DNA from: a virus
Virus record (IMG/VR): IMGVR_UViG_3300030328_003218
Span: 2,559-26,114 of that record
Strand: one strand, 5' to 3'
Length of the DNA stretch: 23,556 nucleotides
Of the stretch, positions 14,553 to 21,111 are shown one piece after another (position 1 is the first letter of the stretch; each line of letters starts with the position of its first letter). The position numbers were made by a program, and so were the translations under genes. The notes beneath the pieces were generated by a model, which was given only the letters and a program-made list of their open reading frames with translations, was not told the origin of the DNA and ran no database searches.

Positions 14553-16454
14553 TCAAGTCACCGTAATATTTAACGTACCGTAAGTTACTAAAGTTCCAAG
14601 GTTTTTAAGAACAAGATCAGTGGAAACTAAAGTTGAACCACTCAATGCAACAAATTGGCTGCTGTCGTTGGTTCCCCCCGATAGAGCCGACCCTGAATTA
14701 ACTGTCGCTGTTCCCCCTTGATCTCCTGCGGAGCCAGTAAACGAAGGGCCAGAACCCCCAGTTCCGTTTGGCAACTTTCCGCCGTTAGTCTGACTGTTAT
14801 AGTCTAAGCCAACCGCTACAGCTTGAAAAGCTTTATTAGTAGCTGCATTGCTTGAAACAGTAATAGACTCGGTATTAACATAAGCGTACACAGTCGGAGA
14901 GTCGGGATCAGTCGTGGAGTCCACATAGTAAACCGTGGCTTCACCAACAGCATAAGTTGCGTCAGTCGCTCCAGCTAAATCTAGGTTAACTGTAGTTTTC
15001 GTTCCACCTGTTGATCCGGTGTAACCAATATTGTTAGTTCCTATTAAGGTATCGCCTCCCATAGTAAGCGAGCTAACATAGTCAACTCCCTCAACAGAGT
15101 CAATCAGCGAAATTACTTCATTTCGTCTTACCGAATGTTGCTCCCAATCCCAAGAGTTAGTATCAAAGTAGCCCTTCAAAGCCGCTTCTACAGCCGCCTT
15201 AACAGTAGCCCCAGTAGAACCTGACTTCTTAACAACAGTAGCCGTTACGTCAACGTCAGCCAATTCCGCAGACATGACATCAACGTCAAGGCTAGCAGGA
15301 ACACGATCAGAAAGGGCTGTATGTAAATCTGCAAGGTTGGCAGCCGAGACCGGAAGCTGAGTTGATGAAGAAGATGCTGTTGATACGTTTCCACCAACGG
15401 CTACAAGCACATGACCATTGTGTAAACCATAAGTGCCCGCCGTAGTGTCTCTATCACGATAGCGACGTCTGTTGAAAACCGCTACCCGATGTGCATAACT
15501 GTCTTTGTTTGCTGAAATGTAGTACTTTAATTGAGAAGCCGTGGTTGAAGCAGAGGTATAACTAGCAAGAAGATTTATTGCTCTATCAAAGTATTCTTCA
15601 TCCGTTTCTGTGGCTACACCACCAGATGGGGATACCGTGAACTCCGCTGATTTAAAATTAGCACTATCCGAAAGTAATGACAAAGTTTGACCTACAACAG
15701 ACTGGTTATAAGTTGATCCAACCGTGTCTGCAGTAACAACAACATCAACATTGTCGTTAGAGCCATTTATAAATCCATTAGTGTCGCCTGTTCCAGCAGT
15801 CACTGTTCCACTTCCGCCAACATTTGTGTTTGTAAAGCTGGCGCTACCATTAGGTATAACACCGCCATGTGTAACATCGTTATAGTTAACACCAAAAGCA
15901 ACCGCTGTTACAGGAACAGTAGCAGCGCCTCCTGAAACCGTGAAAGCATCGTTAGCAGCATATGTGTATACCACGCTGCTAACAGTCACCGAGAATTGAG
16001 TTCCTGCGGCATAACTTGCATTAGCACAACCAGAAAGTGTCAAAACACCACCAGTTTTTGCAGGAGTTAAATCAACGTCTGAGTTTGTTTTGAAAACATA
16101 ACCTACGCCTGTTCCTGAAGCATAATATAGCAACTCGGAATCTTTAGGTAAAGACAAGTTACCGTAAACAGAAATGTTTACTGTACCAGTCGCTTGAGTT
16201 CCAGCGCTCTTAGTTAAATCAAATAACTCTAAAAGGGTTTCAACTGTGGCACCCGGCAATCTATTTATAGCAAAGATAACATCAGATGAGCGGTTAGCGA
16301 TTGCTTCCGCTAACGCAACTTCAATTTGGCCCGTTGAGGGAGTCCAATCAGGTAGTAGCGCACGAGCAGAAGACAATATAGAGTTTAATGCCGTAGTAGC
16401 ATTGCTATCGTATATTGTTAAATCGGTGTACTTTTTTACATCAGGGGAAGCCAT
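14553..16454 (-). CDS. Baseplate J-like wedge protein
   Basis: A 633-residue baseplate protein of the J-like (P2 gpJ/T4 gp6-related) family. Seen: an N-terminal helical region (LTIYDSNATTALNSILSSAR, PSTGQIEVALAEAIANRSSD) and a core strand series (YGNLSLPKDSEL, GYVFKTNSDVDL, VVVTADTVGSTYNQSVVGQ, TVSPSGG.ATETDEEYFDR at about 273-291, the usual GG.D-TDE signature). A later region of about 390-460 has helix-rich parts (AAVEAALKGYFD, RRNEVISLIDSVEGVDYV). Module 1 (about 134-234) interrupts the core between VDL and VVVTAD, and module 2 (about 488-598) lies near the C-terminus. Known: the family forms the wedge ring of the baseplate next to gp25-like and protein I. The neighbours here are exactly those. 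AAGGA 7 nt before the ATG fits the start. The module insertions make it longer than simple gpJ proteins. Confidence 0.9.
   Translation of the reverse strand: MASPDVKKYTDLTIYDSNATTALNSILSSARALLPDWTPSTGQIEVALAEAIANRSSDVIFAINRLPGATVETLLELFDLTKSAGTQATGTVNISVYGNLSLPKDSELLYYASGTGVGYVFKTNSDVDLTPAKTGGVLTLSGCANASYAAGTQFSVTVSSVVYTYAANDAFTVSGGAATVPVTAVAFGVNYNDVTHGGVIPNGSASFTNTNVGGSGTVTAGTGDTNGFINGSNDNVDVVVTADTVGSTYNQSVVGQTLSLLSDSANFKSAEFTVSPSGGVATETDEEYFDRAINLLASYTSASTTASQLKYYISANKDSYAHRVAVFNRRRYRDRDTTAGTYGLHNGHVLVAVGGNVSTASSSSTQLPVSAANLADLHTALSDRVPASLDVDVMSAELADVDVTATVVKKSGSTGATVKAAVEAALKGYFDTNSWDWEQHSVRRNEVISLIDSVEGVDYVSSLTMGGDTLIGTNNIGYTGSTGGTKTTVNLDLAGATDATYAVGEATVYYVDSTTDPDSPTVYAYVNTESITVSSNAATNKAFQAVAVGLDYNSQTNGGKLPNGTGGSGPSFTGSAGDQGGTATVNSGSALSGGTNDSSQFVALSGSTLVSTDLVLKNLGTLVTYGTLNITVT
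14661..14993 (-). repeat. Shared baseplate module, copy 2
   Basis: Encodes about residues 488-598 of the J-like protein. It is the most divergent copy and lacks the conserved Cys; it keeps ATYAVGEATVYYVDS, ITVSSNAAT, NGGKLPNGTGG and GGTATVNSGSALSGGTND. Confidence 0.6.
15753..16055 (-). repeat. Shared baseplate module, copy 1
   Basis: Encodes about residues 134-234 of the J-like protein and sits in the middle of its core domain. Core: LTLSGCANASYAAGTQFSV, AANDAFTVSGGAATVPVTA, YNDVTHGGVIPNGSASF, GTGDTNGFINGSND. Confidence 0.75.
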
Positions 16455-16463
16455 AATTTATCC

Positions 16464-16766
16464 TTATTGAAACGTAACCATAATGTCAGTTAGACGACCA
16501 GACGTTTCAACTATGTCTACTTCATCTATAACTATGTCAGTGTAGTATTCAGCGAAAGTTTCTAAAAACTCGCCAGAATCAAACTTTGCGAAAACAGGGT
16601 CTTTTATTCCAAAAGTAGGAAACATTGTTCGTTCCCCTTTTTCTGTCCGCAAAAATGCTTGTACTTGCTCGGCCTTATACGTGTCTGTGGAGCTATTTAC
16701 CGTCCCAAAACGGGCATTATTCGGATCTATACGAAACGGGTATGATAGAACAAATTGCACCGCCAT
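16464..16766 (-). CDS. gp25/gpW-like baseplate wedge protein
   Basis: A 100-residue baseplate wedge protein of the T4 gp25/P2 gpW-like family. Seen: the family signature in the centre (AEQVQAFLRTEKGERTMFPT, then FGIKDPVF, about residues 32-60), with the conserved GER and FP.FG turn, a following acidic helix (SGEFLETFAEYYTDIVIDEV) and a beta terminal strand (LTDIMVTF). Known: this protein is a lysozyme-like fold without activity that joins sheath-tail tube to wedge and is a hallmark of contractile-tail systems. It precedes the J-like and protein I-like genes in the usual order. GGAGG 7 nt before the ATG is the best Shine-Dalgarno in the window. Confidence 0.9.
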   Translation of the reverse strand: MAVQFVLSYPFRIDPNNARFGTVNSSTDTYKAEQVQAFLRTEKGERTMFPTFGIKDPVFAKFDSGEFLETFAEYYTDIVIDEVDIVETSGRLTDIMVTFQ

Positions 16767-16829
16767 GTTGTAACCTCCAAAAAAAAGACCTTCATATACA
16801 TTCTACCGTAAAAAGGCACCCTACTGCTA

Positions 16830-17168
16830 CTACTCAGACGCCGCCTTTACCGACGACAGCCAATCCTTAAATGCTGGGTCATCAACAGGCATAACTGTGA
16901 ATTGTACTAAATCAACATCCCATGGAGAACCGCTCATTGACCAAGCGCACTCAATAGAATGCTGGGCCGGTAATATCCCTGCGTTAACTTCTAATCCGTA
17001 GGTGTTTACAAAATAAGTAAAGATGCAGCCGTCTATTCCTTCGTGGAAACACGCTGCATCTTTATCATTTGCAAAGGGGCAAATCTCTGCTGTTACTTTA
17101 ACTTGGGATTTATCCACCCATAATAACATCCTGTGCCCGTCAGGATTCCATTCAAACTCAGTTGTCAT
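16830..17168 (-). CDS. Cysteine-containing tail-operon protein, unknown
   Basis: A 112-residue protein of unrecognised function. It has a beta-like start (TTEFEWNPDGHRMLLWVDKS, VKVTAEICPF) and four cysteines (about residues 30, 40, 48 and 74) in an ICPF...AACFHEGIDGCIFTYF...ECAW layout that could form disulfides or a metal site, but it is not a recognised zinc motif. There is no signal peptide or membrane segment. It sits just upstream of gp25-like, so a baseplate or tail role is plausible. It overlaps the upstream coiled-coil gene by 11 bases and has only a weak Shine-Dalgarno, which suggests coupled translation. A 63 bp gap follows before the gp25-like gene, with no clear promoter. Confidence 0.72.
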   Translation of the reverse strand: MTTEFEWNPDGHRMLLWVDKSQVKVTAEICPFANDKDAACFHEGIDGCIFTYFVNTYGLEVNAGILPAQHSIECAWSMSGSPWDVDLVQFTVMPVDDPAFKDWLSSVKAASE

Positions 17169-17355
17169 CTTCTGGTGGTGGCTCTTCCTCTTTATGGTTC
17201 GCCATCATATGCAAATCTTCATTTACTCCCTGCATATGCTCTATAGTCTTAGTAGCAACAACTAATTGTGCTTTTAAGTCAACAACAGTCCGTTTGGCAG
17301 TAGCCAACTCTTCCCATAAAACGTCAGCTAAAACACCTTCATCATAGGAAAACAT
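17158..17355 (-). CDS. Small coiled-coil protein in tail operon
   Basis: A 65-residue protein with a probable long helix (VLADVLWEELATAKRTVVDL, KAQLVVATKTIEHMQGVNED) of heptad character and an acidic, proline-containing tail (HKEEEPPPEDDN). There is no enzyme motif or membrane segment. Its function is unknown; a small assembly or bridging protein is one possibility. The start is secure: ATG overlaps the upstream stop (TAATG) and AGAGGT lies about 9 nt before it. Its end overlaps the next gene by 11 bases, so it is part of a tightly coupled group at the head of the tail operon. Confidence 0.78.
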   Translation of the reverse strand: MFSYDEGVLADVLWEELATAKRTVVDLKAQLVVATKTIEHMQGVNEDLHMMANHKEEEPPPEDDN

Positions 17356-17699
17356 TATCGTGTTACCTCTGGAATTAAGTTAAAGTCGCCTTCAACCACT
17401 CTCTCAACTACACCACCAGAGCTTGTTATTTCAAGATCGTACACGCCACCATCTGTTAAGGCAGCGGTATCAGCAGCAGTGATGCTTAAAGAGATCTCTC
17501 CGGAAGAGTTAAGTGTCATTCTACCATTTGAAGTGCTCAACTCAATTAAAGCAGATGTACTACTAACCCTTTTTCTTACCTGCATTTTACCAGTATAAGA
17601 ACTAAGGTTTCTTGCAGTACCAGAACTGTCTTTAACAGTAAGGGTACGTGAAAAGGTCGCTCCCTGTTCACATATGATATCGTATTCTCCAGCGCTCAT
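17355..17699 (-). CDS. First gene of tail operon, paralogue of 7665-8003
   Basis: A 114-residue beta-rich protein, likely the first gene of the long tail operon. Its layout (MSAGEYDIICEQGATFSRTL, then YTGKMQVRKR, IELSTSNGR, ISLSITAADTAAL, YDLEITSSGG, RVVEGDFN) matches the shorter paralogue at 7665-8003. I recognise the pattern as a common small phage virion-type family but cannot name it; a baseplate or fibre-connector role is inference. AAGGAG, 6 nt before the ATG, sets the start, and a TATAAT on the minus strand lies 28 nt upstream of the ATG. The gene downstream begins at its stop (TAATG). Confidence 0.85.
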   Translation of the reverse strand: MSAGEYDIICEQGATFSRTLTVKDSSGTARNLSSYTGKMQVRKRVSSTSALIELSTSNGRMTLNSSGEISLSITAADTAALTDGGVYDLEITSSGGVVERVVEGDFNLIPEVTR

Positions 17700-17726
17700 A
17701 ATATTCTCCTTGAGGGTTCTTAAGAT

Positions 17727-17732
17727 ATTATA
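17727..17732 (-). promoter_or_regulatory. Candidate -10 for the tail operon
   Basis: A perfect TATAAT on the minus strand, with start expected near 17720 and AAGGAG before the ATG at 17699. No convincing -35 at 16-18 nt (TGAGTT is the best) and no extended -10, so a dedicated sigma factor or activator could be needed. A weak CCTTA/TAAGG hairpin lies just upstream, at 17733-17748. Confidence 0.45.
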
Positions 17733-17752
17733 CCTTAATCACCTAAGGGAAC

Positions 17753-17947
17753 TCACTTAGAACTAGTAGACTTCTTAGATGATTTCTCTTCTTCATCAAT
17801 GGCAACTTCAGAAACCTGAACTAACATCTCTTGAAGTTGTTTCATACCAGCACGCAACATAGAGTTGTCAGCAGTCAACTGCTTAATCTGATTTAGAAGA
17901 TCATCAATTACTTCATTTGGATTAATGTTTAAATTTGTATCACTCAT
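17753..17947 (-). CDS. Small coiled-coil protein with its own promoter
   Basis: A 64-residue protein of unknown function. Residues about 12-48 form a probable amphipathic helix (NEVIDDLLNQIKQLTADNSM, GMKQLQEMLVQVSEVA) and the C-terminus is a charged, Ser/Lys-rich tail (EEEKSSKKSTSSK). There is no HTH or enzyme motif, so it is more likely an oligomerising partner than a DNA-binding protein. It has a promoter of its own with a near-ideal -35 and a palindrome over the -10, and the start codon sits 6 nt after the -10, which fits leaderless translation. It lies between the sigma factor and the tail operon; a role in the late switch is possible but unproved. Confidence 0.78.
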   Translation of the reverse strand: MSDTNLNINPNEVIDDLLNQIKQLTADNSMLRAGMKQLQEMLVQVSEVAIDEEEKSSKKSTSSK

Positions 17948-17953
17948 AATTAT

Positions 17954-17982
17954 ATTTTATCCTTTCAGGATAACTGTGTCAA
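17954..17982 (-). promoter_or_regulatory. Leaderless promoter of coiled-coil gene
   Basis: On the minus strand: consensus -35 TTGACA (17977-17982), 17 nt spacer, -10 TAAAAT (17954-17959), then ATAATT and the ATG at 17947. An AAAGGA lies 12 nt before the ATG, too far for a usual Shine-Dalgarno. The -35 begins 4 nt after the sigma factor stop codon. Confidence 0.72.
17957..17973. promoter_or_regulatory. Palindromic operator candidate
   Basis: TTATCCT-TTC-AGGATAA is a perfect inverted repeat with 7 bp arms and a 3 nt centre, lying over the spacer and the upstream edge of the -10 of the 17954-17982 promoter. Bound here, a dimeric repressor would block RNA polymerase. The regulator is unknown; the winged-helix proteins at 21906-22677 are candidates. 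Confidence 0.5.
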
Positions 17983-17986
17983 CCCC

Positions 17987-18901
17987 TTATTCCATGTTCT
18001 CAAAGCTAAACGCCCACGCCACACCTGATGCAGGGTGTCTCAGGCGAGCAATCGCTTTAGCTTCTAACTGTCTAACTCGCTCACGAGTCAAGCCCATTCG
18101 TTCCCCAATTTCTTGTAAAGTCAACGCATGCTCTTCCTCACCTAAACCATGATGCATTTTCAAAACTTGCAATTCTCTCTCAGGTAGAACAGACAAGGCA
18201 TCCATAATGGATTGTGCAAAACTAGCTTCCATACCTGCTTCTTCCACATTGATAGCATTTGGATCAATTAATGTGTCAACATGCTGTAAAGAGCTACCCT
18301 CTGTTATCGCATTATCTATAGATTCAAGCCTAGTGTTTTCCATATGAGACCAAACATTATCTAATTTATCAATATCCCACTCAAGGAAATAGGCTAAATC
18401 TTTACGATTAAACCCGTCTTCTCTAGACTCAAACTCCTCAACAACTGCCGCTAGCTTACGCACATCAGCCTCAACATGCATAGGTAAGCGTATAGCCCTG
18501 CCACTATTTGCTATCGCACGCTGACACGCTTGACGGCACCACCATGTTGCATAAGTAGAAAATTTAAACCCACGCTCAGGATCAAACTTATCTACAGCAC
18601 GCATTAGGCCAATCGTGGCCTCTTGAATCAAATCTTCGTATTCCATACGTGTTTGTGAGCGAGAATAACGAGCTGCAGTGTCCATAGCTAGACGTAAATT
18701 ATGTTCAACAAAGGTATCTTTTGCTCTTTTGCCCTCTTTAATTGCCGCTTGAAGTTTTCTACGAGACCTAACATCAGGGGTCTCACCTAAAGCTTCAAGT
18801 TTAACTTGCGCTTCAACACCCTCAATAACAGCACGTCCTAAAACTGTCTCTTCTTCTCTACTAAGTATTCTGTGTTTAGAACTCTCAACGTAACCTGCCA
18901 T
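17987..18901 (-). CDS. Sigma-70 family RNA polymerase sigma factor
   Basis: A 304-residue sigma factor of the primary (sigma-70) type that would redirect host RNA polymerase. Seen: region 1.2 at about 10-27; region 2 at about 60-140, with FVEHNLRLAMDTAARY, EDLIQEATIGLMRAVDKFD, and the region 2.3-2.4 block GFKFSTYATWWCRQACQRAI (about 111-130) then RAIRLPMHV; region 3 at about 145-185; and region 4 at about 225-290, with LPERELQVLKMHHGL and the helix-turn-helix LTLQEIGERMGLTRERVRQL (about 260-279). The strong match of 2.4 and 4.2 to primary factors suggests it recognises promoters near TTGACA/TATAAT. The Cys at WWCRQ replaces the usual Ile. The start overlaps the stop of the small 61-residue gene (TAATG), with AAGGAG about 9 nt before it. 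Phage-encoded primary-type sigma factors usually drive middle or late genes. Confidence 0.95.
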   Translation of the reverse strand: MAGYVESSKHRILSREEETVLGRAVIEGVEAQVKLEALGETPDVRSRRKLQAAIKEGKRAKDTFVEHNLRLAMDTAARYSRSQTRMEYEDLIQEATIGLMRAVDKFDPERGFKFSTYATWWCRQACQRAIANSGRAIRLPMHVEADVRKLAAVVEEFESREDGFNRKDLAYFLEWDIDKLDNVWSHMENTRLESIDNAITEGSSLQHVDTLIDPNAINVEEAGMEASFAQSIMDALSVLPERELQVLKMHHGLGEEEHALTLQEIGERMGLTRERVRQLEAKAIARLRHPASGVAWAFSFENME

Positions 18902-19086
18902 TACTTCTGCTCCTTCTGCTGATCTAGCGTATTCGCTAATGACTTAATAAAAATCTTACCTAAGCTTTTGTGTTTGCTTTGGTAAGCCGGATGTCGCCGC
19001 TTAGCGGCTTCTCTTTCTAGATGTATATATGAATCATCTTCCAAGCTATATGCTCCCTTTTTGCTGTAAAACGTGCCTAAAAGCAC
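18901..19086 (-). CDS. Small protein coupled to the sigma factor
   Basis: A 61-residue basic protein of unknown function, with a start at GTG (19086). The start is chosen because the GTG sits 6 nt after a strong -10 and there is no Shine-Dalgarno site. It shows a charged helical segment (HLEREAAKRRHPAYQSKH) and a C-terminal KSLANTLDQQKEQK. It ends in a TAATG overlap with the sigma factor, so the two are co-translated. Being small, basic and ahead of a sigma factor, it could be an anti-sigma or sigma-partner protein, but no family match is visible, so this stays speculative. Confidence 0.7.
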   Translation of the reverse strand: MLLGTFYSKKGAYSLEDDSYIHLEREAAKRRHPAYQSKHKSLGKIFIKSLANTLDQQKEQK

Positions 19087-19092
19087 CTATAA

Positions 19093-19121
19093 ACTATACC
19101 ACATACAAAACATTTTGTCAA
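19093..19121 (-). promoter_or_regulatory. Leaderless promoter of the sigma operon
   Basis: On the minus strand: consensus -35 TTGACA (19116-19121), 17 nt spacer, extended -10 TGG-TATAGT (19093-19098), then TTATAG and GTG at 19086. It is the strongest sigma-70-type promoter in the window. Confidence 0.8.
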
Positions 19122-19144
19122 GCCCTTTTCTCAAGTTTTGTAAG

Positions 19145-19177
19145 AAAAAAATAAGTTTTGTTAATAACCCTCAACTT
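19145..19177 (-). terminator. Weak candidate terminator after DNA polymerase
   Basis: On the minus strand, AAGTT (19177-19173) can pair with AACTT (19157-19153) around a 15 nt loop, with a T-run at 19151-19145 just after. The stem is only 5 bp and AT-rich, so this may be only an A/T-rich spacer. Two copies of minus-strand CAAAACTT lie at 19153-19160 and 19133-19140. Confidence 0.3.
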
Positions 19178-19182
19178 TTGCT

Positions 19183-21111
19183 TTAAAACGTAGCTAATTC
19201 TGTCTCTTTTATGTGATTTACTAGCGTTTCATCTCCAAACTGCAAACGATCCTCATTTTTTATCGCAATTTGGGTGTGTTCGCCCTCTGTATATAACGTA
19301 CCCCATGAATCTCCACCAAGTTCAGGGTCAGATGATATATGGATATCTTTCAATATCATCTCCATAGTGACACCTGCTTCTCTGCATAAATCTTCAGCCA
19401 AATCACTTGGGAAAGAGAAAAGTATCTCGTCATGGATCGGTAATAACGCATAGTCCCAATAACCACTTGCCGCTAATTTTACCATAGCCCTACCTAAAAC
19501 ATCTCGTGCCGTAGACTGTATGCAGTAGTTTAAAGCAGCATAAGGCCTGTCTGAATCAACAGGCAGCTTACGTCCAGTATGGGTTATTACATAGTTTCTC
19601 ACTCCCTTTTTAACTGGAGCCGCTAATTGATGCGAAAACTGAGTAACCCCCTTATAAGTTGAGTCAAACAAATCACATACTTTTTGAGCTTCGTCAATAG
19701 ATAAACCTGATTGTCTCGCTAAGGTCTTTGGACCAGCACCATAAACTTTACCAAAGTTAACCGTTTTTGCGATTTTTCTTGTGACCCCGGTGTTGTCAGC
19801 AGTTGTTTGATGTAAATCTCCGCCTTGTTTGAAAACATCTAACATAACAGAATCCTGTGAAAGAGCGGCTAAAACCCTTAATTCAACTCCAGAGAAGTCA
19901 ATTGAAGCCATTCTGCACCCCTCTTCAGCTAAAAACATACGACGTATAGCATCATTACCAGAAGGTAACTGCTGTAAAGGAGGGTGACTAATTGACATTC
20001 TACCAGTTCTCGCATGAAGGCTGTTGATTTTTGGGTGAACCCTGCCATTGGAATCCATGTTTTCTAGCGATGCAATCACATAAGTGTCACGCCACTTAGC
20101 ACTGTTCTTTGCTGTCATAACTGCTGTAGCCAACTGTGCGGCATCCTTATTTGAAGGATCATCCGCTATAGCGTTTAAAATTGTTTTATCAACTTTAATC
20201 GCACCTGAAGCTGTAGTTTCTAGTAATTTAACGCCCATGCCTTGTAAAGCAGCGGCAACATCTCTTGTAGCATTATGGTTATTTACCCCAAACCCTCTAA
20301 CTATTTCTATGCTTTGTTTTTCATCATCCGTCATTTTTTGAACAAGTTTTTCAGCATACTCAACATCAATACGCATTCCTCTGCGTTCCATTTCTGCTAC
20401 AAGTAACATCAACTCGTGCTCATATTTAACTAAATGCCCCATAGTCTGACGATTTATCTCGTCTCTAAGTTTAGGGTACAAGCGAGCAGTTAATACCACA
20501 TCCATACCCGCATAATGAACCATAGTTGGGTGTGAGGCCGGTATCTTGCGCCAACCGTCCTTATCACTCCAACCATTCTCTTTAAAAATCTTTTTTAAGG
20601 CTGATTGTGAATCAGGAGCGGACTTATCAACGTGAAACGCAGCTAAGTTCTTTAAGCCATGACCCACACCACCTTCAACCCTACTGCGTGGGTCCGCTAA
20701 GTGGGAGAGTATCTTTGTGTCAAATGTTCGCTTCAAAATGTCTATGGCATCAACGTGCCCATGCCTATCTAGACCTAAAGCGTCGTATGATGCGTTGTGG
20801 GCTAGTAGCCTATAGTCAGTTTCATTCATGACCATATCTATAGATTTCTGGAACCAAGGCTCACCCCAAATAAAGACAAACGCTTCAGAAGTGTCACCCC
20901 ATTGAATGCTCTTTATCTCCCAAGTTGGGGCGTAGGTGTCAAGACCAGTTGCCTCAATGTCATACGCTAATGGTCGTTTTCTGTCAAACAACCATTCTGA
21001 AAAAACTCTAAACTCTTCGTCCGAGCGCACAAGGGTAACCTTCTGCATTGGAGTGTCTAGAATGTCTTGTTCGTGTAACCAGTCGTCAAATAATGTTATA
21101 TTGTCCGCCAT
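19183..21111 (-). CDS. Family A DNA polymerase with 3'-5' exonuclease
   Basis: A 642-residue replicative DNA polymerase of the Pol I/T7 type, without a 5' nuclease domain. Seen: exonuclease motifs YDIEATGLD (Asp51, Glu53), LLAHNASYD (Asn106, Asp110) and HYAGMD (Tyr200, Asp204). The polymerase has motif A SIDFSGVELR (Asp405, Glu410), motif B TRKIAKTVNFGKVYG (Arg445, Lys449, Phe453, Tyr457) and motif C LPIHDE (about 557-562, His560, Asp561). All catalytic residues are present, so it should both polymerise and proofread. The position matching E. coli Pol I 762 is Phe, seen in many virulent phages. Motif A reads DFSGVELR where DYSQIELR is usual. It begins in a TAATG overlap with the upstream exonuclease, with only a weak Shine-Dalgarno, so it probably depends on coupling. 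The thioredoxin at the other end of the window could be a partner, as in T7, but no thioredoxin-binding loop was identified. Confidence 0.96.
   Translation of the reverse strand: MADNITLFDDWLHEQDILDTPMQKVTLVRSDEEFRVFSEWLFDRKRPLAYDIEATGLDTYAPTWEIKSIQWGDTSEAFVFIWGEPWFQKSIDMVMNETDYRLLAHNASYDALGLDRHGHVDAIDILKRTFDTKILSHLADPRSRVEGGVGHGLKNLAAFHVDKSAPDSQSALKKIFKENGWSDKDGWRKIPASHPTMVHYAGMDVVLTARLYPKLRDEINRQTMGHLVKYEHELMLLVAEMERRGMRIDVEYAEKLVQKMTDDEKQSIEIVRGFGVNNHNATRDVAAALQGMGVKLLETTASGAIKVDKTILNAIADDPSNKDAAQLATAVMTAKNSAKWRDTYVIASLENMDSNGRVHPKINSLHARTGRMSISHPPLQQLPSGNDAIRRMFLAEEGCRMASIDFSGVELRVLAALSQDSVMLDVFKQGGDLHQTTADNTGVTRKIAKTVNFGKVYGAGPKTLARQSGLSIDEAQKVCDLFDSTYKGVTQFSHQLAAPVKKGVRNYVITHTGRKLPVDSDRPYAALNYCIQSTARDVLGRAMVKLAASGYWDYALLPIHDEILFSFPSDLAEDLCREAGVTMEMILKDIHISSDPELGGDSWGTLYTEGEHTQIAIKNEDRLQFGDETLVNHIKETELATF

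Noticed and set aside
17733-17748. CCTTA/TAAGG hairpin before the tail operon -10
   Set aside because: Only 5 bp with no T-run; kept as a note in the promoter entry but not called a terminator.
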